Assembly: GCF_030651625.1 (NCBI RefSeq)
Contig: NZ_JAUSCF010000006.1
Location: 62,001-126,000 of the forward strand
DNA from: Hydrogenophaga sp.
GTDB lineage: Bacteria > Pseudomonadota > Gammaproteobacteria > Burkholderiales > Burkholderiaceae_C
Length of the DNA stretch: 64,000 nucleotides
Direction: 5' to 3'
Under the pieces are notes generated by a model. That model was not told the DNA's origin. It ran no database searches and worked only from the letters and a program-made list of their open reading frames with translations. Each line of letters begins with the position of its first letter. Within the stretch, counting starts at the first letter, position 1. The translations under genes were made by a program, and so were the position numbers. Positions 8,974 to 19,607 of this stretch are shown here, piece after piece.

Positions 8974-9729
8974 TCAGGCGCAAAGCGTCAGTTCGAATGC
9001 TGCGTCCTCTTGTACCAGGTGCAGTCGGTCATCATCTCCTTGGCGCATGAGTCGAACGGAGAACATGAGCCGATTTCCGCTGATTTCTGGAATCCATCCG
9101 GAAGCAGGATCGATACTCAGACGCAGGAGTTGAAATGTGCGTCCTTGCGGCAGGTTCTGTTGCAATTGCCCTTTGACTGCAAGCATCTTTTGGGCTGAAC
9201 CGGAATCCCTGAGCATCTTGAGCAAAAGCACGATGGCATCGGCCAGGGGCGCGACACTGAGCGACCAGCGATGCAGATCCTTCTGCCGGTTCTCGGTGCT
9301 GGAGTGCTGCCAGTGAAAGTACGCCGGCAGGTCAAATTCGCAGGTACCCCCCGGGATGCCGATGCGGCTGCGAATGCTCATGAGCCAGTCGTTTTCTGTC
9401 AGCGCATGGCCTGTCTTGCCATGCAGCTGGTTCAACGCCACGAAGCATGCTTCAAGCTGGGCGATCACGCTGTCCAGCATTTCCTCTGAGATGGCAGGGT
9501 TGCCTCGGTACCCGTTAAGCTGAAGCTTCTGTCTGTCAAGGTCTTTGAGGACGTCCGATTTCATGTCGGCGCGCGAGGCGACGTCCATGATTTCGAAGAT
9601 GGTCTGGATCGCAAAGTGGTGATCCAGCGGGTGGCTGCGCGGCACCAGTTCCGCCAGTCGACGGAAAAGCTGCTCAAGGCGCAAATAGGTGCGGATGCGT
9701 TCGTTAAAGGGGTATTCGTACAGGATCAC
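8974..9729 (-). CDS. zapD: Cell division protein ZapD
   Basis: 251-residue ZapD (DUF1342), which binds and bundles FtsZ filaments at the division ring. Recognised by the N-terminal block ILYEYPFNERIRTYLRLEQL, then HHFAIQTIFEIMDVASRADMK and DLDRQKLQL, and the later QQNLPQGRTFQLLRLSID. The family length is near 250. It lies on the minus strand after coaE (gap 54 bp) and 7 bp before yacG, the standard coaE-zapD-yacG order next to pilD in beta- and gammaproteobacteria, so these genes are likely cotranscribed with pilBCD. Confidence 0.95.
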   Translation of the reverse strand: MILYEYPFNERIRTYLRLEQLFRRLAELVPRSHPLDHHFAIQTIFEIMDVASRADMKSDVLKDLDRQKLQLNGYRGNPAISEEMLDSVIAQLEACFVALNQLHGKTGHALTENDWLMSIRSRIGIPGGTCEFDLPAYFHWQHSSTENRQKDLHRWSLSVAPLADAIVLLLKMLRDSGSAQKMLAVKGQLQQNLPQGRTFQLLRLSIDPASGWIPEISGNRLMFSVRLMRQGDDDRLHLVQEDAAFELTLCA

Positions 9730-9783
9730 GGCTGCAGGGCTTCACGGGGCGGGGCCAGTGCGGAGGTTTCGCGCAATGATTCA

Positions 9784-10383
9784 TCATAGCCCGAACTGAG
9801 TCGCGAGATCGTGGACCAGCGATTGCAGATGTTCCATCTCGTTGCCGTCGTTGAAGATGACGATGTCGGCGGACCCCAGACGCTGGCGCCTTGAGGCTTG
9901 GTGTTGCATAACGCCATTGATGGTGGCCACGTCCCATCCATTGCGGGCCTGGACCCTGCGCACCTGGGTCTCCTGGGTGCAGTCCACCACCAACACCTGA
10001 TCCAGCTGAGGTCTCCAGCGAGGCGATTCGACCAGCAGGGGCACGTCAAACACCAGGCACGGGGCACGTGTCCGGTCGGCTTGCATGCGGATTTGTGCAG
10101 CAATCAGCGGGTGCAGGATGGCTTCCAGTTGCGCCTTGGCCTGTGGATGCGTGAACACGTGTTCGCGCATGTTTCCCCGATGGAGGGCACCATCGGCATC
10201 CACAAAGTCTGGACCGAATGTATCGGCAATGGCGCGCATGGCGCTGCCACCTGGCGCAGTGCAAACGCGTGAAATGGCGTCGGCGTCAATGACCTCGGCG
10301 CCGCGAATTTCCAGAAGCCTTGCCACCGAACTCTTGCCGCTGCCAATGCCCCCGGTGAGGCCCAGTCTATGAACGGCTGGCAT
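9784..10383 (-). CDS. coaE: Dephospho-CoA kinase
   Basis: 199-residue CoaE, which phosphorylates the 3'-hydroxyl of dephospho-CoA with ATP, the last step of coenzyme A synthesis. The P-loop GGIGSGKS spans residues 11-18. GAEVIDADAISR supplies the catalytic Asp, and the CoA-domain strand VFDVPLLVES and the lid region ETQVRRVQARNG are present. ATG at 10383 gives the family-typical start (HRLGLTGGIGSGKS); the longer open frame upstream runs antiparallel to nothing but reads into the end of pilD and is not used. 17 bp separate it from pilD. Confidence 0.95.
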   Translation of the reverse strand: MPAVHRLGLTGGIGSGKSSVARLLEIRGAEVIDADAISRVCTAPGGSAMRAIADTFGPDFVDADGALHRGNMREHVFTHPQAKAQLEAILHPLIAAQIRMQADRTRAPCLVFDVPLLVESPRWRPQLDQVLVVDCTQETQVRRVQARNGWDVATINGVMQHQASRRQRLGSADIVIFNDGNEMEHLQSLVHDLATQFGL

Positions 10384-10400
10384 GAGGCTGGGCCACCGCG

Positions 10401-11267
10401 CTACAGGCCGATGAGGGCAAGAATAGATGCATGACCGAAGACCATGGCGGTCAAGCCGGCAAGGGCGAGAAACGGACCAAAAGGAACATACCCACCTTCC
10501 CGCAGCGAACCCCTGAACTTGATGGCCAGGCCCACGATGGCACCAATGACCGATGCCATGAGAATCATCGGAATGAGAGCCTGCCAACCAAACCAGGCGC
10601 CCAGGGCAGCAAAGAGCTTGAAGTCGCCATGCCCCATCCCTTCTTTGCCAGTGACCAGCTTGAACCCCCAGTACACCAGCCAGAGCGACATGTAGCCACC
10701 CACTGCACCCCAGACCGCATCATTCAGGCTCGCACCCGTGAGCTGCAAGGCGGCACCGCAAAGACCAGCCCACAGCAAGGGCAGGGTGATGTCGTCCGGC
10801 AACAGCGTGGTGTCCCAGTCGATGAATGTCAGTGCGAGCAGAGCGGCGGCAAAGCCTGCCCACGCAATGGCTTGAAATGACAAGCCCCAGCGCCACCCGC
10901 ACCATGCGAAGAGAAGTCCGCAGGCAGTTTCAACCAAAGGGTACCGGGGGCTGATTGGAGCCGCACAGGAATTGCAGCGACCGCGCAAGGCAAGGTAGCT
11001 GACCACTGGAATGTTTTCGAACCACCGGATCTGGTGATCACAATGGGGGCATCGTGATCGGGGTGTCATCAGGTTGAATGGGGGTGCATCAGCGCCGTCG
11101 ACAGAAGGTTCCACACCATCAGGCTGAATCAGACTGGCGCACTCTCGCGCCCAGCCCAGCTCCATCATCTTCGGCAGTCGGTGAATCACCACATTGAGGA
11201 AGCTGCCGATCAGCAATCCCAGAATGCCCAGCAGCACCGCATCTGCGGCACCCAGAGAGGGCATCAA
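10401..11267 (-). CDS. pilD: Prepilin peptidase / N-methyltransferase PilD
   Basis: 288-residue integral membrane aspartyl protease that removes type IV prepilin leader peptides and N-methylates the new N-terminus. Both activities are supported: the zinc-binding methyltransferase loop has Cys73, Cys76, Cys98 and Cys101. The two protease aspartates are Asp150 (FIDWD) and Asp215 (GMGHGDFK). About seven to eight hydrophobic segments follow the pattern of the family. Its start overlaps the pilC stop by 4 bp (ATGA type), indicating translational coupling. It can also process type II secretion pseudopilins if those exist elsewhere. Confidence 0.96.
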   Translation of the reverse strand: MMPSLGAADAVLLGILGLLIGSFLNVVIHRLPKMMELGWARECASLIQPDGVEPSVDGADAPPFNLMTPRSRCPHCDHQIRWFENIPVVSYLALRGRCNSCAAPISPRYPLVETACGLLFAWCGWRWGLSFQAIAWAGFAAALLALTFIDWDTTLLPDDITLPLLWAGLCGAALQLTGASLNDAVWGAVGGYMSLWLVYWGFKLVTGKEGMGHGDFKLFAALGAWFGWQALIPMILMASVIGAIVGLAIKFRGSLREGGYVPFGPFLALAGLTAMVFGHASILALIGL

Positions 11268-12481
11268 ACCACCTGTCCCAATTTAAAGATCGGCAGGTAC
11301 ATCGAAACAACGATGCCGCCGATGATGGTCCCCAGGATCACGATGATGATGGGCTCCATGAGGCTCGACAAACCGGCCACCATGTCATCCACTTCGGCTT
11401 CATAGAAGTCGGCCGCTTTTCCGAGCATGTGGTCGATGGAGCCGGACTCTTCACCGATGGCGCACATCTGAAGCACCATGGAAGGAAAAATGTTGGCATT
11501 GGTCATCGCATTGGTCAGGCTGGTGCCTGTGGAGACTTCTTGCTGAATTCTCTCTGTGGCGATGGCGTAGACCGAATTCCCGGAAGCCCCGCCCACCGAG
11601 TCCAGCGCTTCGACGAGTGGAACGCCTGCTGCGAACATGGTGGAAAGTGTGCGGGTCCAGCGGGCAATCACGGATTTTTCGACCAGAGTCCCGAAGATGG
11701 GCATCTTGAGCATGACGCGGTCCATGAAATGCTGGACCTTTTCATTGCGTCGCCAGGCTTCCATCAGGAAATAGCCTCCACCACCCAGGCCCCCGAATAT
11801 CAGCCACCAGTATTCGGTGAAGAACTCGCTCATGGCAATCACGAACAGCGTGGGTCCCGGCAGGTCCGCTCCGAAGGAGGTGAACACTTCCTTGAATGAC
11901 GGGATCACAAAGATCATGATCACTGCGACGACCACAAACGCAACGATGATCACCGAGATCGGGTACATCAGTGCCGATTTGATCTTGGACTTGATCGCTT
12001 CGGTTTTCTCCATGTAGACCGCCAACCGGTCCAGCAATTCTTCAAGAATACCGGCAGCCTCGCCTGCTTCGACCAGGTTGCAATAGAGGCTGTCAAAGTA
12101 CAGCGGGTGCTTTCGAAAGGCCGAGCTGAGCGAGGTGCCGGTTTCCACATCCGAGCGGATGTCGTTGAGCAGCTTGGTCACGCTGGGGTTGGGGTTGCCG
12201 CGCCCCACAATGTCAAAGGCCTGCAAAAGCGGCACGCCCGCCTTCATCATGGTTGCCAACTGGCGTGTGAAGATGGCGATGTCTTTTGGCTTGATGCGCT
12301 TGCCAGAGGACGTGCGGCGCTTCTTGACCTTGCCGGGGATGATCCCCTGGCGGCGCAGCGCCGCCAGAACCTGGTTTTCACCCACCGCGCGAGTTTCGCC
12401 CCGGACCGTCCTGCCATTGCGGTCCTTGCCTTCCCACTCGAATACGAAGTCCTTGATGCTCTTGGATGCAGCGGTTGCCAT
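11264..12481 (-). CDS. pilC: Type IV pilus inner-membrane platform protein PilC
   Basis: 405-residue PilC, the polytopic platform that couples the PilB motor to pilin extrusion. Two homologous T2SS-F domains are visible, each ending in a hydrophobic hairpin. The first starts at FTRQLATMMKAGVPLLQAF with membrane segments near residues 170-200 and 220-245. The second starts at WTRTLSTMFAAGVPLVEAL and ends in a C-terminal membrane segment (IIIVILGTIIGGIVVSMYLP). The N-terminal SKSIKDFVFEWEGKDRNGR is typical. It sits 32 bp after pilB and overlaps pilD. Confidence 0.96.
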   Translation of the reverse strand: MATAASKSIKDFVFEWEGKDRNGRTVRGETRAVGENQVLAALRRQGIIPGKVKKRRTSSGKRIKPKDIAIFTRQLATMMKAGVPLLQAFDIVGRGNPNPSVTKLLNDIRSDVETGTSLSSAFRKHPLYFDSLYCNLVEAGEAAGILEELLDRLAVYMEKTEAIKSKIKSALMYPISVIIVAFVVVAVIMIFVIPSFKEVFTSFGADLPGPTLFVIAMSEFFTEYWWLIFGGLGGGGYFLMEAWRRNEKVQHFMDRVMLKMPIFGTLVEKSVIARWTRTLSTMFAAGVPLVEALDSVGGASGNSVYAIATERIQQEVSTGTSLTNAMTNANIFPSMVLQMCAIGEESGSIDHMLGKAADFYEAEVDDMVAGLSSLMEPIIIVILGTIIGGIVVSMYLPIFKLGQVV

Positions 12482-12513
12482 GGTGTCCTCGGGTTCTGGC
12501 GCCTAGTGCGCGA

Positions 12514-14247
12514 TCATTCGTTGGTGACGCTGAGTACTTCTTCCAGCGACGTCAGGCCTTGTCTGACCTTGAGAAGCCCGGACTCTCGAAGCGTGCGCAC
12601 GCCTTCTCTGCTGGCCTGTTGGGCAATGTCCAGCGCACTCCCGCCCTTCAGGATGATTCGCTGGATTTCTTCCGAAATGGGCATCACCTGGTAAATGCCC
12701 ACGCGACCTTTGTAGCCGTTGTTGCATGCCGAACATCCCACAGGCCTGAACGGTGTCCAGGTGCCATCCAGGTCTTCGCTCTTGAAACCGGCGTCAATGA
12801 GTGCTTTGCGCGGTACATCCAGCGGCGCCTTGCAGGTCGGACACAACCTGCGCCCCAGGCGCTGAGCCGTGATGAGAATGACACTGGAGGCAATGTTGAA
12901 CGTGGGAATCCCCATGTTCATCATCCGCGTCAGGGTCGTGGGCGCGTCGTTGGTGTGCAGGGTGGACAGCACCATGTGGCCGGTCTGGGCAGCCTTGATG
13001 GAAATATCGGCGGTCTCCAGATCGCGAATCTCACCCACCATGATCACATCGGGATCCTGGCGCAAGAAGGCCTTGAGGGCCGCTGCAAACGTCAGTCCTG
13101 CCTTCTCGTTCACATTGACCTGGTTGACACCGGGCAAGTTGATTTCCGAAGGATCTTCTGCCGTGGATATGTTGATGCCTGGCTTGTTCAGGATGTTCAG
13201 GCAGGTGTAGAGCGAAACCGTCTTGCCCGATCCCGTGGGGCCAGTGACCAGCACCATGCCGTAGGGACGGGCAATCGCAGACAGCAGCCGCGCTTTTTCC
13301 TCAGGTTCATAGCCCAGCGCCTCGATCCCCACCTTTGCACTGCTCGGATCCAGAATCCGGATCACGATCTTTTCACCAAAGAGCGTAGGCAATGTACTGA
13401 CGCGGAAGTCGATCACCCGATCCGGACCAATCTTCAGTTTCATTCGACCATCTTGTGGTACCCGCTTCTCGGAGATATCCATGCGGGAGATCACCTTGAT
13501 GCGAGACGCCAGCTTGTCCTTGATGGCAATGGGGGGTGAGGCAATTTCCCTGAGTTCGCCGTCGATCCGGAAGCGCACGCGGTAGGTGTGCTCATAGGGC
13601 TCAAAATGAAGGTCAGATGCGCGCATGTTGAACGCATCGATCAGCATTTTGTGGAGAAACTTCACCACTGGGGCGTCGTCTACCTCGGATGCCTTGTCGG
13701 CGGCGTCGGTCACCACGGTTTCGGTGGCGAGGTCATCAAACTCGATATCCCCACCGATGATGTTGTCCATCGCCTCGCTGGCGGTGGTGCTCTGCGACTC
13801 CACCAGTTTGCTGAGCTTGTCGTACTCGGCGATGACCCAATCCACACCCATCTGGGTGGCGAACTTGATTTTTTCGACGGCCTGCTGATCTGCCGGGTCT
13901 GCCGTGGCAACAATGAGCCGGTTGCTGCGCTTGCTCAACACCACGATGCGGTAGTCGGAGCAGATTTTGGGGTCCAGCAGACCCTTGGGAAGGCGCTCGG
14001 CGTCAATCGCATCCAGGTCCAGCAGCGGCGCTGCAAAGGCGCTTGCGATGGTGTGCGCCATGTCCGCTGCCGAAACCGCACCTGAGTTGGTCAGCTCTGC
14101 AATGAAACTCGTGCGGCCGCTTTGAGCCTTCTTGTACAGGTCCTCAGCGGCTTTTTGCTTGAGCTTTCCCGCAGACACGAGTGCCCGCCCCAAGCCGGGA
14201 AGGGCCATGGAAGAGCTTTCCTGGGTTACCGTATCGACAGACGCCAT
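12514..14247 (-). CDS. pilB: Type IV-A pilus extension ATPase PilB
   Basis: 577-residue hexameric ATPase that powers pilus extension. An N-terminal GSPII_E/MshEN domain covers about residues 15-160. The core carries Walker A GPTGSGKT, the Asp box, DPDVIMVGEIRD (Walker B) and the His box (TGHMVLSTLHTNDA). A C-terminal zinc-binding pair CPTC and CSAC, with NNGYKGRVGIY, is typical of PilB/GspE and separates it from the retraction ATPase PilT. It is the first gene of pilB-pilC-pilD-coaE-zapD. A small inverted repeat GCCTCA/TGAGGC (14279-14296) lies 32 bp upstream of the start; its role is unknown. Confidence 0.96.
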   Translation of the reverse strand: MASVDTVTQESSSMALPGLGRALVSAGKLKQKAAEDLYKKAQSGRTSFIAELTNSGAVSAADMAHTIASAFAAPLLDLDAIDAERLPKGLLDPKICSDYRIVVLSKRSNRLIVATADPADQQAVEKIKFATQMGVDWVIAEYDKLSKLVESQSTTASEAMDNIIGGDIEFDDLATETVVTDAADKASEVDDAPVVKFLHKMLIDAFNMRASDLHFEPYEHTYRVRFRIDGELREIASPPIAIKDKLASRIKVISRMDISEKRVPQDGRMKLKIGPDRVIDFRVSTLPTLFGEKIVIRILDPSSAKVGIEALGYEPEEKARLLSAIARPYGMVLVTGPTGSGKTVSLYTCLNILNKPGINISTAEDPSEINLPGVNQVNVNEKAGLTFAAALKAFLRQDPDVIMVGEIRDLETADISIKAAQTGHMVLSTLHTNDAPTTLTRMMNMGIPTFNIASSVILITAQRLGRRLCPTCKAPLDVPRKALIDAGFKSEDLDGTWTPFRPVGCSACNNGYKGRVGIYQVMPISEEIQRIILKGGSALDIAQQASREGVRTLRESGLLKVRQGLTSLEEVLSVTNE

Positions 14248-14407
14248 AAATTCGTAATCTATCGCAAATCAACGACTTGCCTCACACAATTGAGGCGAAT
14301 TGTGCCGAATTTGCCCATTCCTGGCGAAGCGTCGTTGTTTACGTGTCGTGAAGTTGTCACCATGCCACTGAGGCCCATGCTGGGCGGTATCCGTGGGGCG
14401 ACCAGTG

Positions 14408-14486
<79 letters not shown>

Positions 14487-14536
14487 AAGCTGTGCGGGTT
14501 CCTGATGCGGTCGCACCAGATTCTTCACGCGGATCG

Positions 14537-15517
14537 TCAGGATCGGCGACCCAAAAGCTCGGTCGCCAATTCTAGCAAGGCGCCGCTGTATTCGTTCTCA
14601 GGCAATGCTCGCGCTGCCTGGATCGCACGTTGGGCTTCCGCCGTCGCGCTTGCCGTTGCCAATTCCAGTGCGCCCGATGTTTGAATGATCGACTGAATCT
14701 CTTCCAGGTGAGTTTGATCACCTTCGACAATGGCGCCACGGATCAGCGCTTTTTGCCCTTCGCTGGCGGTTCGCAGCGCGCAAATGATGGGAAGCGTGAC
14801 CTTGCCTTCGCGCAGGTCGTCTCCAAGATTCTTGCCAAGCACTTCCCGGTCACCTTCGTAGTCAAGGACGTCATCGATCACCTGAAATGCTGTGCCAAGC
14901 GCTTGCCCATAGGTGGCGCAAAGCGCTTCGGTTTCGACATCGGCTCCGGCGAGAATGGGCGCCAGTCGCGCGCTTGCCTCGAACAACTTCGCAGTCTTGG
15001 AGCGTATGACACGCAAATAGGCTTCTTCGTCCAGGGAAGCATCACGCATGTTCATCAACTGCATCACTTCACCTTCGGCAATGACGTTGGTCGCTTCGGA
15101 GAGAACCTGCATGACCCGCATGTTGTCGACATCGACCATCATCTGGAAGGCCCGCGAATAAAGGAAGTCACCGACGAGCACGCTGGCCGCGTTGCCAAAG
15201 CGCTCGTTAGCGGTCTCTCGCCCTCTTCGCAAGGTGGACTCGTCGACCACATCGTCGTGAAGAAGGGTGGCCGTATGGATGAATTCGACCACCGCAGCCA
15301 GCGAATGTCTTTGTGGATGCCGGCTGCCCAATGCTCCCGACATGAGCAAAAGCAAAGCTGGACGAAGGCGCTTCCCGCCAGACGAAATGATGTACTGGGC
15401 CACTTCCCTGACCAGCGGCACATCGGTTGAGAGCCTCTCTTTGATGACCTCGTCCACCCTCAGCATGTCAGGCTGAATCAAGTCGAGTGCGTGAGCGGCG
15501 GCGGCAGAGGTGGTCAA
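14537..15517 (-). CDS. ispB: Polyprenyl (octaprenyl) diphosphate synthase
   Basis: 326-residue trans-polyprenyl synthase that builds the side chain of ubiquinone from farnesyl diphosphate and isopentenyl diphosphate. Both aspartate-rich motifs are present: DDVVD (in [13 protein letters not shown]) and DDVLD (in [13 protein letters not shown]). [12 protein letters not shown] also fits. In this frame the only initiation codon that keeps the full N-terminus is TTG at 15517; the first ATG would remove 17 residues. Chain length (C40) is assumed from the lineage. It is divergent from rplU-rpmA, as in E. coli. Confidence 0.93.
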   Translation of the reverse strand: MTTSAAAAHALDLIQPDMLRVDEVIKERLSTDVPLVREVAQYIISSGGKRLRPALLLLMSGALGSRHPQRHSLAAVVEFIHTATLLHDDVVDESTLRRGRETANERFGNAASVLVGDFLYSRAFQMMVDVDNMRVMQVLSEATNVIAEGEVMQLMNMRDASLDEEAYLRVIRSKTAKLFEASARLAPILAGADVETEALCATYGQALGTAFQVIDDVLDYEGDREVLGKNLGDDLREGKVTLPIICALRTASEGQKALIRGAIVEGDQTHLEEIQSIIQTSGALELATASATAEAQRAIQAARALPENEYSGALLELATELLGRRS

Positions 15518-15562
15518 GATGCGGTGTCGGCTGAAGTGCTAAGGGCTGTGAACGCTGGAGGA

Positions 15563-15568
15563 ATTATA
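15563..15568 (-). promoter_or_regulatory. Candidate -10 element of ispB
   Basis: A perfect TATAAT on the minus strand about 46 bases before the ispB start. No convincing -35 hexamer is seen at 16-18 bases, so only the -10 is claimed. Confidence 0.45.
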
Positions 15569-15642
15569 GAAAGCTGGCCTCCACTTTCGTTGTGCACCGT
15601 AATTGCCCGGCGGGGATTTCAGTGCGCGCCATTTGTGCTCAC

Positions 15643-15671
15643 TTGGAAACCACGCAAGGCCATGCTAGAAT
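15643..15671 (+). promoter_or_regulatory. Sigma-70 promoter of rplU-rpmA
   Basis: -35 TTGGAA (15643-15648) and -10 TAGAAT (15666-15671) with an ideal 17-base spacer, about 60 bases before the rplU start. Transcription would begin near 15678. Confidence 0.7.
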
Positions 15672-15703
15672 TGCCGGTTCAGCGAAAAGGGTTTTGCTGG
15701 TTG

Positions 15704-15725
15704 CTCCACTCGTGGAGTGTTTTTG
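15704..15725 (+). promoter_or_regulatory. rplU: Hairpin followed by T run in the rplU leader
   Basis: CTCCA (15704-15708) pairs with TGGAG, followed by TGTTTTT; an overlapping alternative stem CACTC/GAGTG is also possible. It lies between the promoter and the rplU ribosome-binding site and resembles a leader attenuator. Function is inferred only. Confidence 0.4.
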
Positions 15726-15736
15726 AAGAGGTTCAT

Positions 15737-16048
15737 ATGTACGCGGTCATAAAAACCGGTGGCAAACAGTATCGTGTTGCTGCTGGCGAAAAAATTAAAG
15801 TAGAACAGATTGCTGCGGATGTGGGCCAAGAGATCGTGATTGACCAGGTTCTGGCTGTCGGCAACGGCAGCGAGATCAAGGTTGGCACTCCCTTGGTTTC
15901 CGGCGCAACGGTCACGGTCACGGTGGTGGCACATGGCAGGCACGACAAGGTTCGCATCTTCAAGATGCGCCGTCGCAAGCACTACCAGAAGCGCCAGGGC
16001 CACCGTCAGAATTTCACCGAGCTGCAGATCGCTTCGATCGCAGTCTGA
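15737..16048 (+). CDS. rplU: 50S ribosomal protein L21
   Basis: 103-residue bL21. It begins [17 protein letters not shown], the family signature, with the basic C-terminal region [16 protein letters not shown] that contacts 23S rRNA. ATG 15737 follows AAGAGG at a usable distance; the longer open frame upstream is not coding because it would read through the promoter. It is transcribed with rpmA 11 bp downstream. Confidence 0.98.
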   Translation: MYAVIKTGGKQYRVAAGEKIKVEQIAADVGQEIVIDQVLAVGNGSEIKVGTPLVSGATVTVTVVAHGRHDKVRIFKMRRRKHYQKRQGHRQNFTELQIASIAV

Positions 16049-16059
16049 GGAGTCGATAA

Positions 16060-16320
16060 ATGGCACAGAAAAAAGGCGGCGGCTCTACGCGAAACGGGCG
16101 CGATTCCAAGCCCAAGATGCTCGGTGTGAAGGCTTTTGGTGGTGAGCTGGTGAGCGCCGGTTCGATCATCGTCCGCCAGCGCGGCACGCGATTTCATCCG
16201 GGCGCCAATGTCGGTTTGGGCAAGGACCACACCTTGTTTGCCACGGTTGATGGGCACGTCACGTTCGCCATCAAGGGCGCGCTGAACCGTCAGGTTGTCA
16301 GCATCACGCCGGCTGCCTGA
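16060..16320 (+). CDS. rpmA: 50S ribosomal protein L27
   Basis: 86-residue bL27, whose flexible N-terminus reaches the peptidyl-transferase centre. It starts [16 protein letters not shown] and has the signature QRGTRFHPG. There is no N-terminal cleavage extension of the Firmicutes type. It is cotranscribed with rplU and followed by a terminator before obgE. Confidence 0.98.
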   Translation: MAQKKGGGSTRNGRDSKPKMLGVKAFGGELVSAGSIIVRQRGTRFHPGANVGLGKDHTLFATVDGHVTFAIKGALNRQVVSITPAA

Positions 16321-16378
16321 TTCTGGCGGCGTCTAGGACGGCTGGGCTCGCCCGGCAGTGATCCTTCCAGAGCGGTAA

Positions 16379-17521
<1,143 letters not shown>

Positions 17522-17572
17522 CGTTGGCCAGGCCATTGATCCGCATTTTTCTGATCTATGTTGGATGAGTCC

Positions 17573-18718
17573 ATGAACGCGATCGAGCCGTTACCGGTGT
17601 CTTTGCTCAAACATGCCCGTCGCATTGTGGTCAAGGTGGGTTCAAGCCTGGTGACCAATGACGGAAGGGGGCTGGATGAGGAGGCCATCGGCGAGTGGTG
17701 CCAACAACTCGCGGAACTGGCGCAACAGGGGCGTGAGCTGATCATGGTGAGCAGCGGCGCTGTTGCCGAGGGCATGAAGCGGCTGGGCTGGGCCGAGCGT
17801 CCCAAGGAGATCCATGAACTGCAGGCGGCAGCGGCTGTGGGGCAAATGGGGCTGGTGCAGATGTACGAGTCCAAACTGCGTGCTTGCGGCGTGGGCAGTG
17901 CGCAGGTGCTGTTGACCCATGCCGACCTGGCCGACCGCGAACGTTACCTGAACGCCAGATCCACTTTGGTGACGCTGCTGGGTCTTGGCGTGGTCCCGGT
18001 GATCAATGAAAACGACACCGTGGTCAACGACGAGATCAAGTTTGGCGACAACGACACGCTGGGGGCGCTGGTGGCGAACCTGGTTGAGGCCGATGTGCTG
18101 GTGATTCTGACCGATCAGAAAGGGCTTTACACGGCCGATCCCAGGCACAACCCCCAAGCTGAGTTCGTGCATCTGGCTCGGGCGGGGGACCCGAGGCTGG
18201 AGGCCATGGCCGGGGGCGCAGGATCTGGCATTGGCAAGGGCGGGATGCTAACGAAGATACTGGCCGCGAAGCGTGCGGCTGCTTCAGGAGCGTCCACCGT
18301 CATCGCCTGGGGTCGCGAGCCCCGCGTGCTGTTGCGTTTGTGCGAGGGTGAGTCGATCGGCACCTGCTTGCAGGCGCAGACACCCAAGAACCAGGCACGC
18401 AAGCGCTGGATCGCCGATCATTTGCAACTGCGCGGTGCCGTGGTGGTGGATGACGGTGCGATGGCGAAGCTTCAGGGCGAGGGAAAGAGTCTGTTACCGA
18501 TCGGCATGCTTGCTGTGGATGGCGATTTTTCGCGCGGCGACGTGATCGCGGTTCGAAGCATCAACGGCTTGGAGATCGCCCGGGGGCTGGCCAACTACGC
18601 CAGCTCGGAGGCTCGCCTCATATGCCGAAAGTCATCCTCTGACTTCGAACGCTTGTTGGGCTATGTCGGTGAACACGAAATGATTCATCGCGACAATCTC
18701 GTGTTGTCCAGTCGCTGA
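17573..18718 (+). CDS. proB: Glutamate 5-kinase
   Basis: 381-residue ProB, which phosphorylates glutamate to glutamyl-5-phosphate, the first and proline-inhibited step of proline synthesis. The amino-acid-kinase domain covers about residues 1-265 ([58 protein letters not shown]). A C-terminal PUA domain covers about 280-375 ([23 protein letters not shown]). ATG 17573 is preferred because GGATGAG lies just upstream; an ATG at 17558 would add five residues. The gene for the next pathway enzyme, proA, is not in the window. Confidence 0.95.
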   Translation: MNAIEPLPVSLLKHARRIVVKVGSSLVTNDGRGLDEEAIGEWCQQLAELAQQGRELIMVSSGAVAEGMKRLGWAERPKEIHELQAAAAVGQMGLVQMYESKLRACGVGSAQVLLTHADLADRERYLNARSTLVTLLGLGVVPVINENDTVVNDEIKFGDNDTLGALVANLVEADVLVILTDQKGLYTADPRHNPQAEFVHLARAGDPRLEAMAGGAGSGIGKGGMLTKILAAKRAAASGASTVIAWGREPRVLLRLCEGESIGTCLQAQTPKNQARKRWIADHLQLRGAVVVDDGAMAKLQGEGKSLLPIGMLAVDGDFSRGDVIAVRSINGLEIARGLANYASSEARLICRKSSSDFERLLGYVGEHEMIHRDNLVLSSR

Positions 18719-18776
18719 AGCAAGGCGGGGGCCCTTGATCGCAGGCGTCTGCGCCGATGTTACGCGTCGGACCCGT

Positions 18777-19415
18777 TCAATTTGAAGGTTCGGCGTTGCG
18801 ATGGCTTTGCGGATCCGGATCGAAACTGGCACCTGGTGGCAGCTCAAGACCCAAGGGTGCTGTGATCATTGGCTCCCCCTGGAGGCCTTCGCCGGGCCCG
18901 CGCTGCTTTGCCCCGCTGCGCAGATAACGGTTGCGCGGATCGTTTCTCGGCAAATAACGCGCGAGTTCAGTCAATGCCATCTCGTAGACCCCGCGCTTGA
19001 ACTCGACCACGACGTCCAGCGGGACCCAGTAGTCGTGCCAACGCCACGCATCAAATTCGGGATGGCTGGTGGCGCGCAGATTGAGATTCCAGTCGTGCGC
19101 AACCAATCTCAGCAGGTACCAGATCTGTTTCTGCCCTTTGTAGTGGCCGCGTGCATCACGTCGGATGAACCGGTCCGGCACTTCGTAGCGCAACCAGTCC
19201 CTGGTGCGGGCCACAATGCTCACGTGCTCGGGCATCAAGCCCACTTCCTCGTGCAGTTCCCGGTACATCGCTTGCTCGGGGGTTTCGCCCCTGTCGATAC
19301 CACCTTGCGGAAACTGCCAGGAGTGAGAGCGGATGCGCTTGCCCCAGAACACCTGGTTTCTCTGGTTGAGCAGAATGATGCCGACATTGGGCCTGAAGCC
19401 TTCTCTGTCAAGCAT
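18777..19415 (-). CDS. rppH: RNA 5'-pyrophosphohydrolase
   Basis: 212-residue RppH, a Nudix enzyme that removes pyrophosphate from mRNA 5' ends and so starts RNase E-dependent decay. It opens [17 protein letters not shown] and has [17 protein letters not shown]; the Nudix box is [23 protein letters not shown] 19415 is preceded by GAGG and matches the family start; an in-frame TTG 12 bases upstream is rejected. The C-terminal 45 residues are Pro/Gly-rich and variable. It is convergent with proB and divergent from proS, as in related genomes. Confidence 0.95.
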   Translation of the reverse strand: MLDREGFRPNVGIILLNQRNQVFWGKRIRSHSWQFPQGGIDRGETPEQAMYRELHEEVGLMPEHVSIVARTRDWLRYEVPDRFIRRDARGHYKGQKQIWYLLRLVAHDWNLNLRATSHPEFDAWRWHDYWVPLDVVVEFKRGVYEMALTELARYLPRNDPRNRYLRSGAKQRGPGEGLQGEPMITAPLGLELPPGASFDPDPQSHRNAEPSN

Positions 19416-19607
19416 AATCAACCTCAAATTTTTGAACTGTATGGATTATGCATCGCGCATGACAAATTCCGTACCGTTCTGCCCCCTGAGGGCGATCAAC
19501 GCCGGGTATATACCGACTGATGGACCCCGTGACCATCCAGGCATGGGGGTCGCATCTGCCCTTCATTCACATCTTTTCTTGAGACCTTTACGGTTCGTGT
19601 GCCCTTC

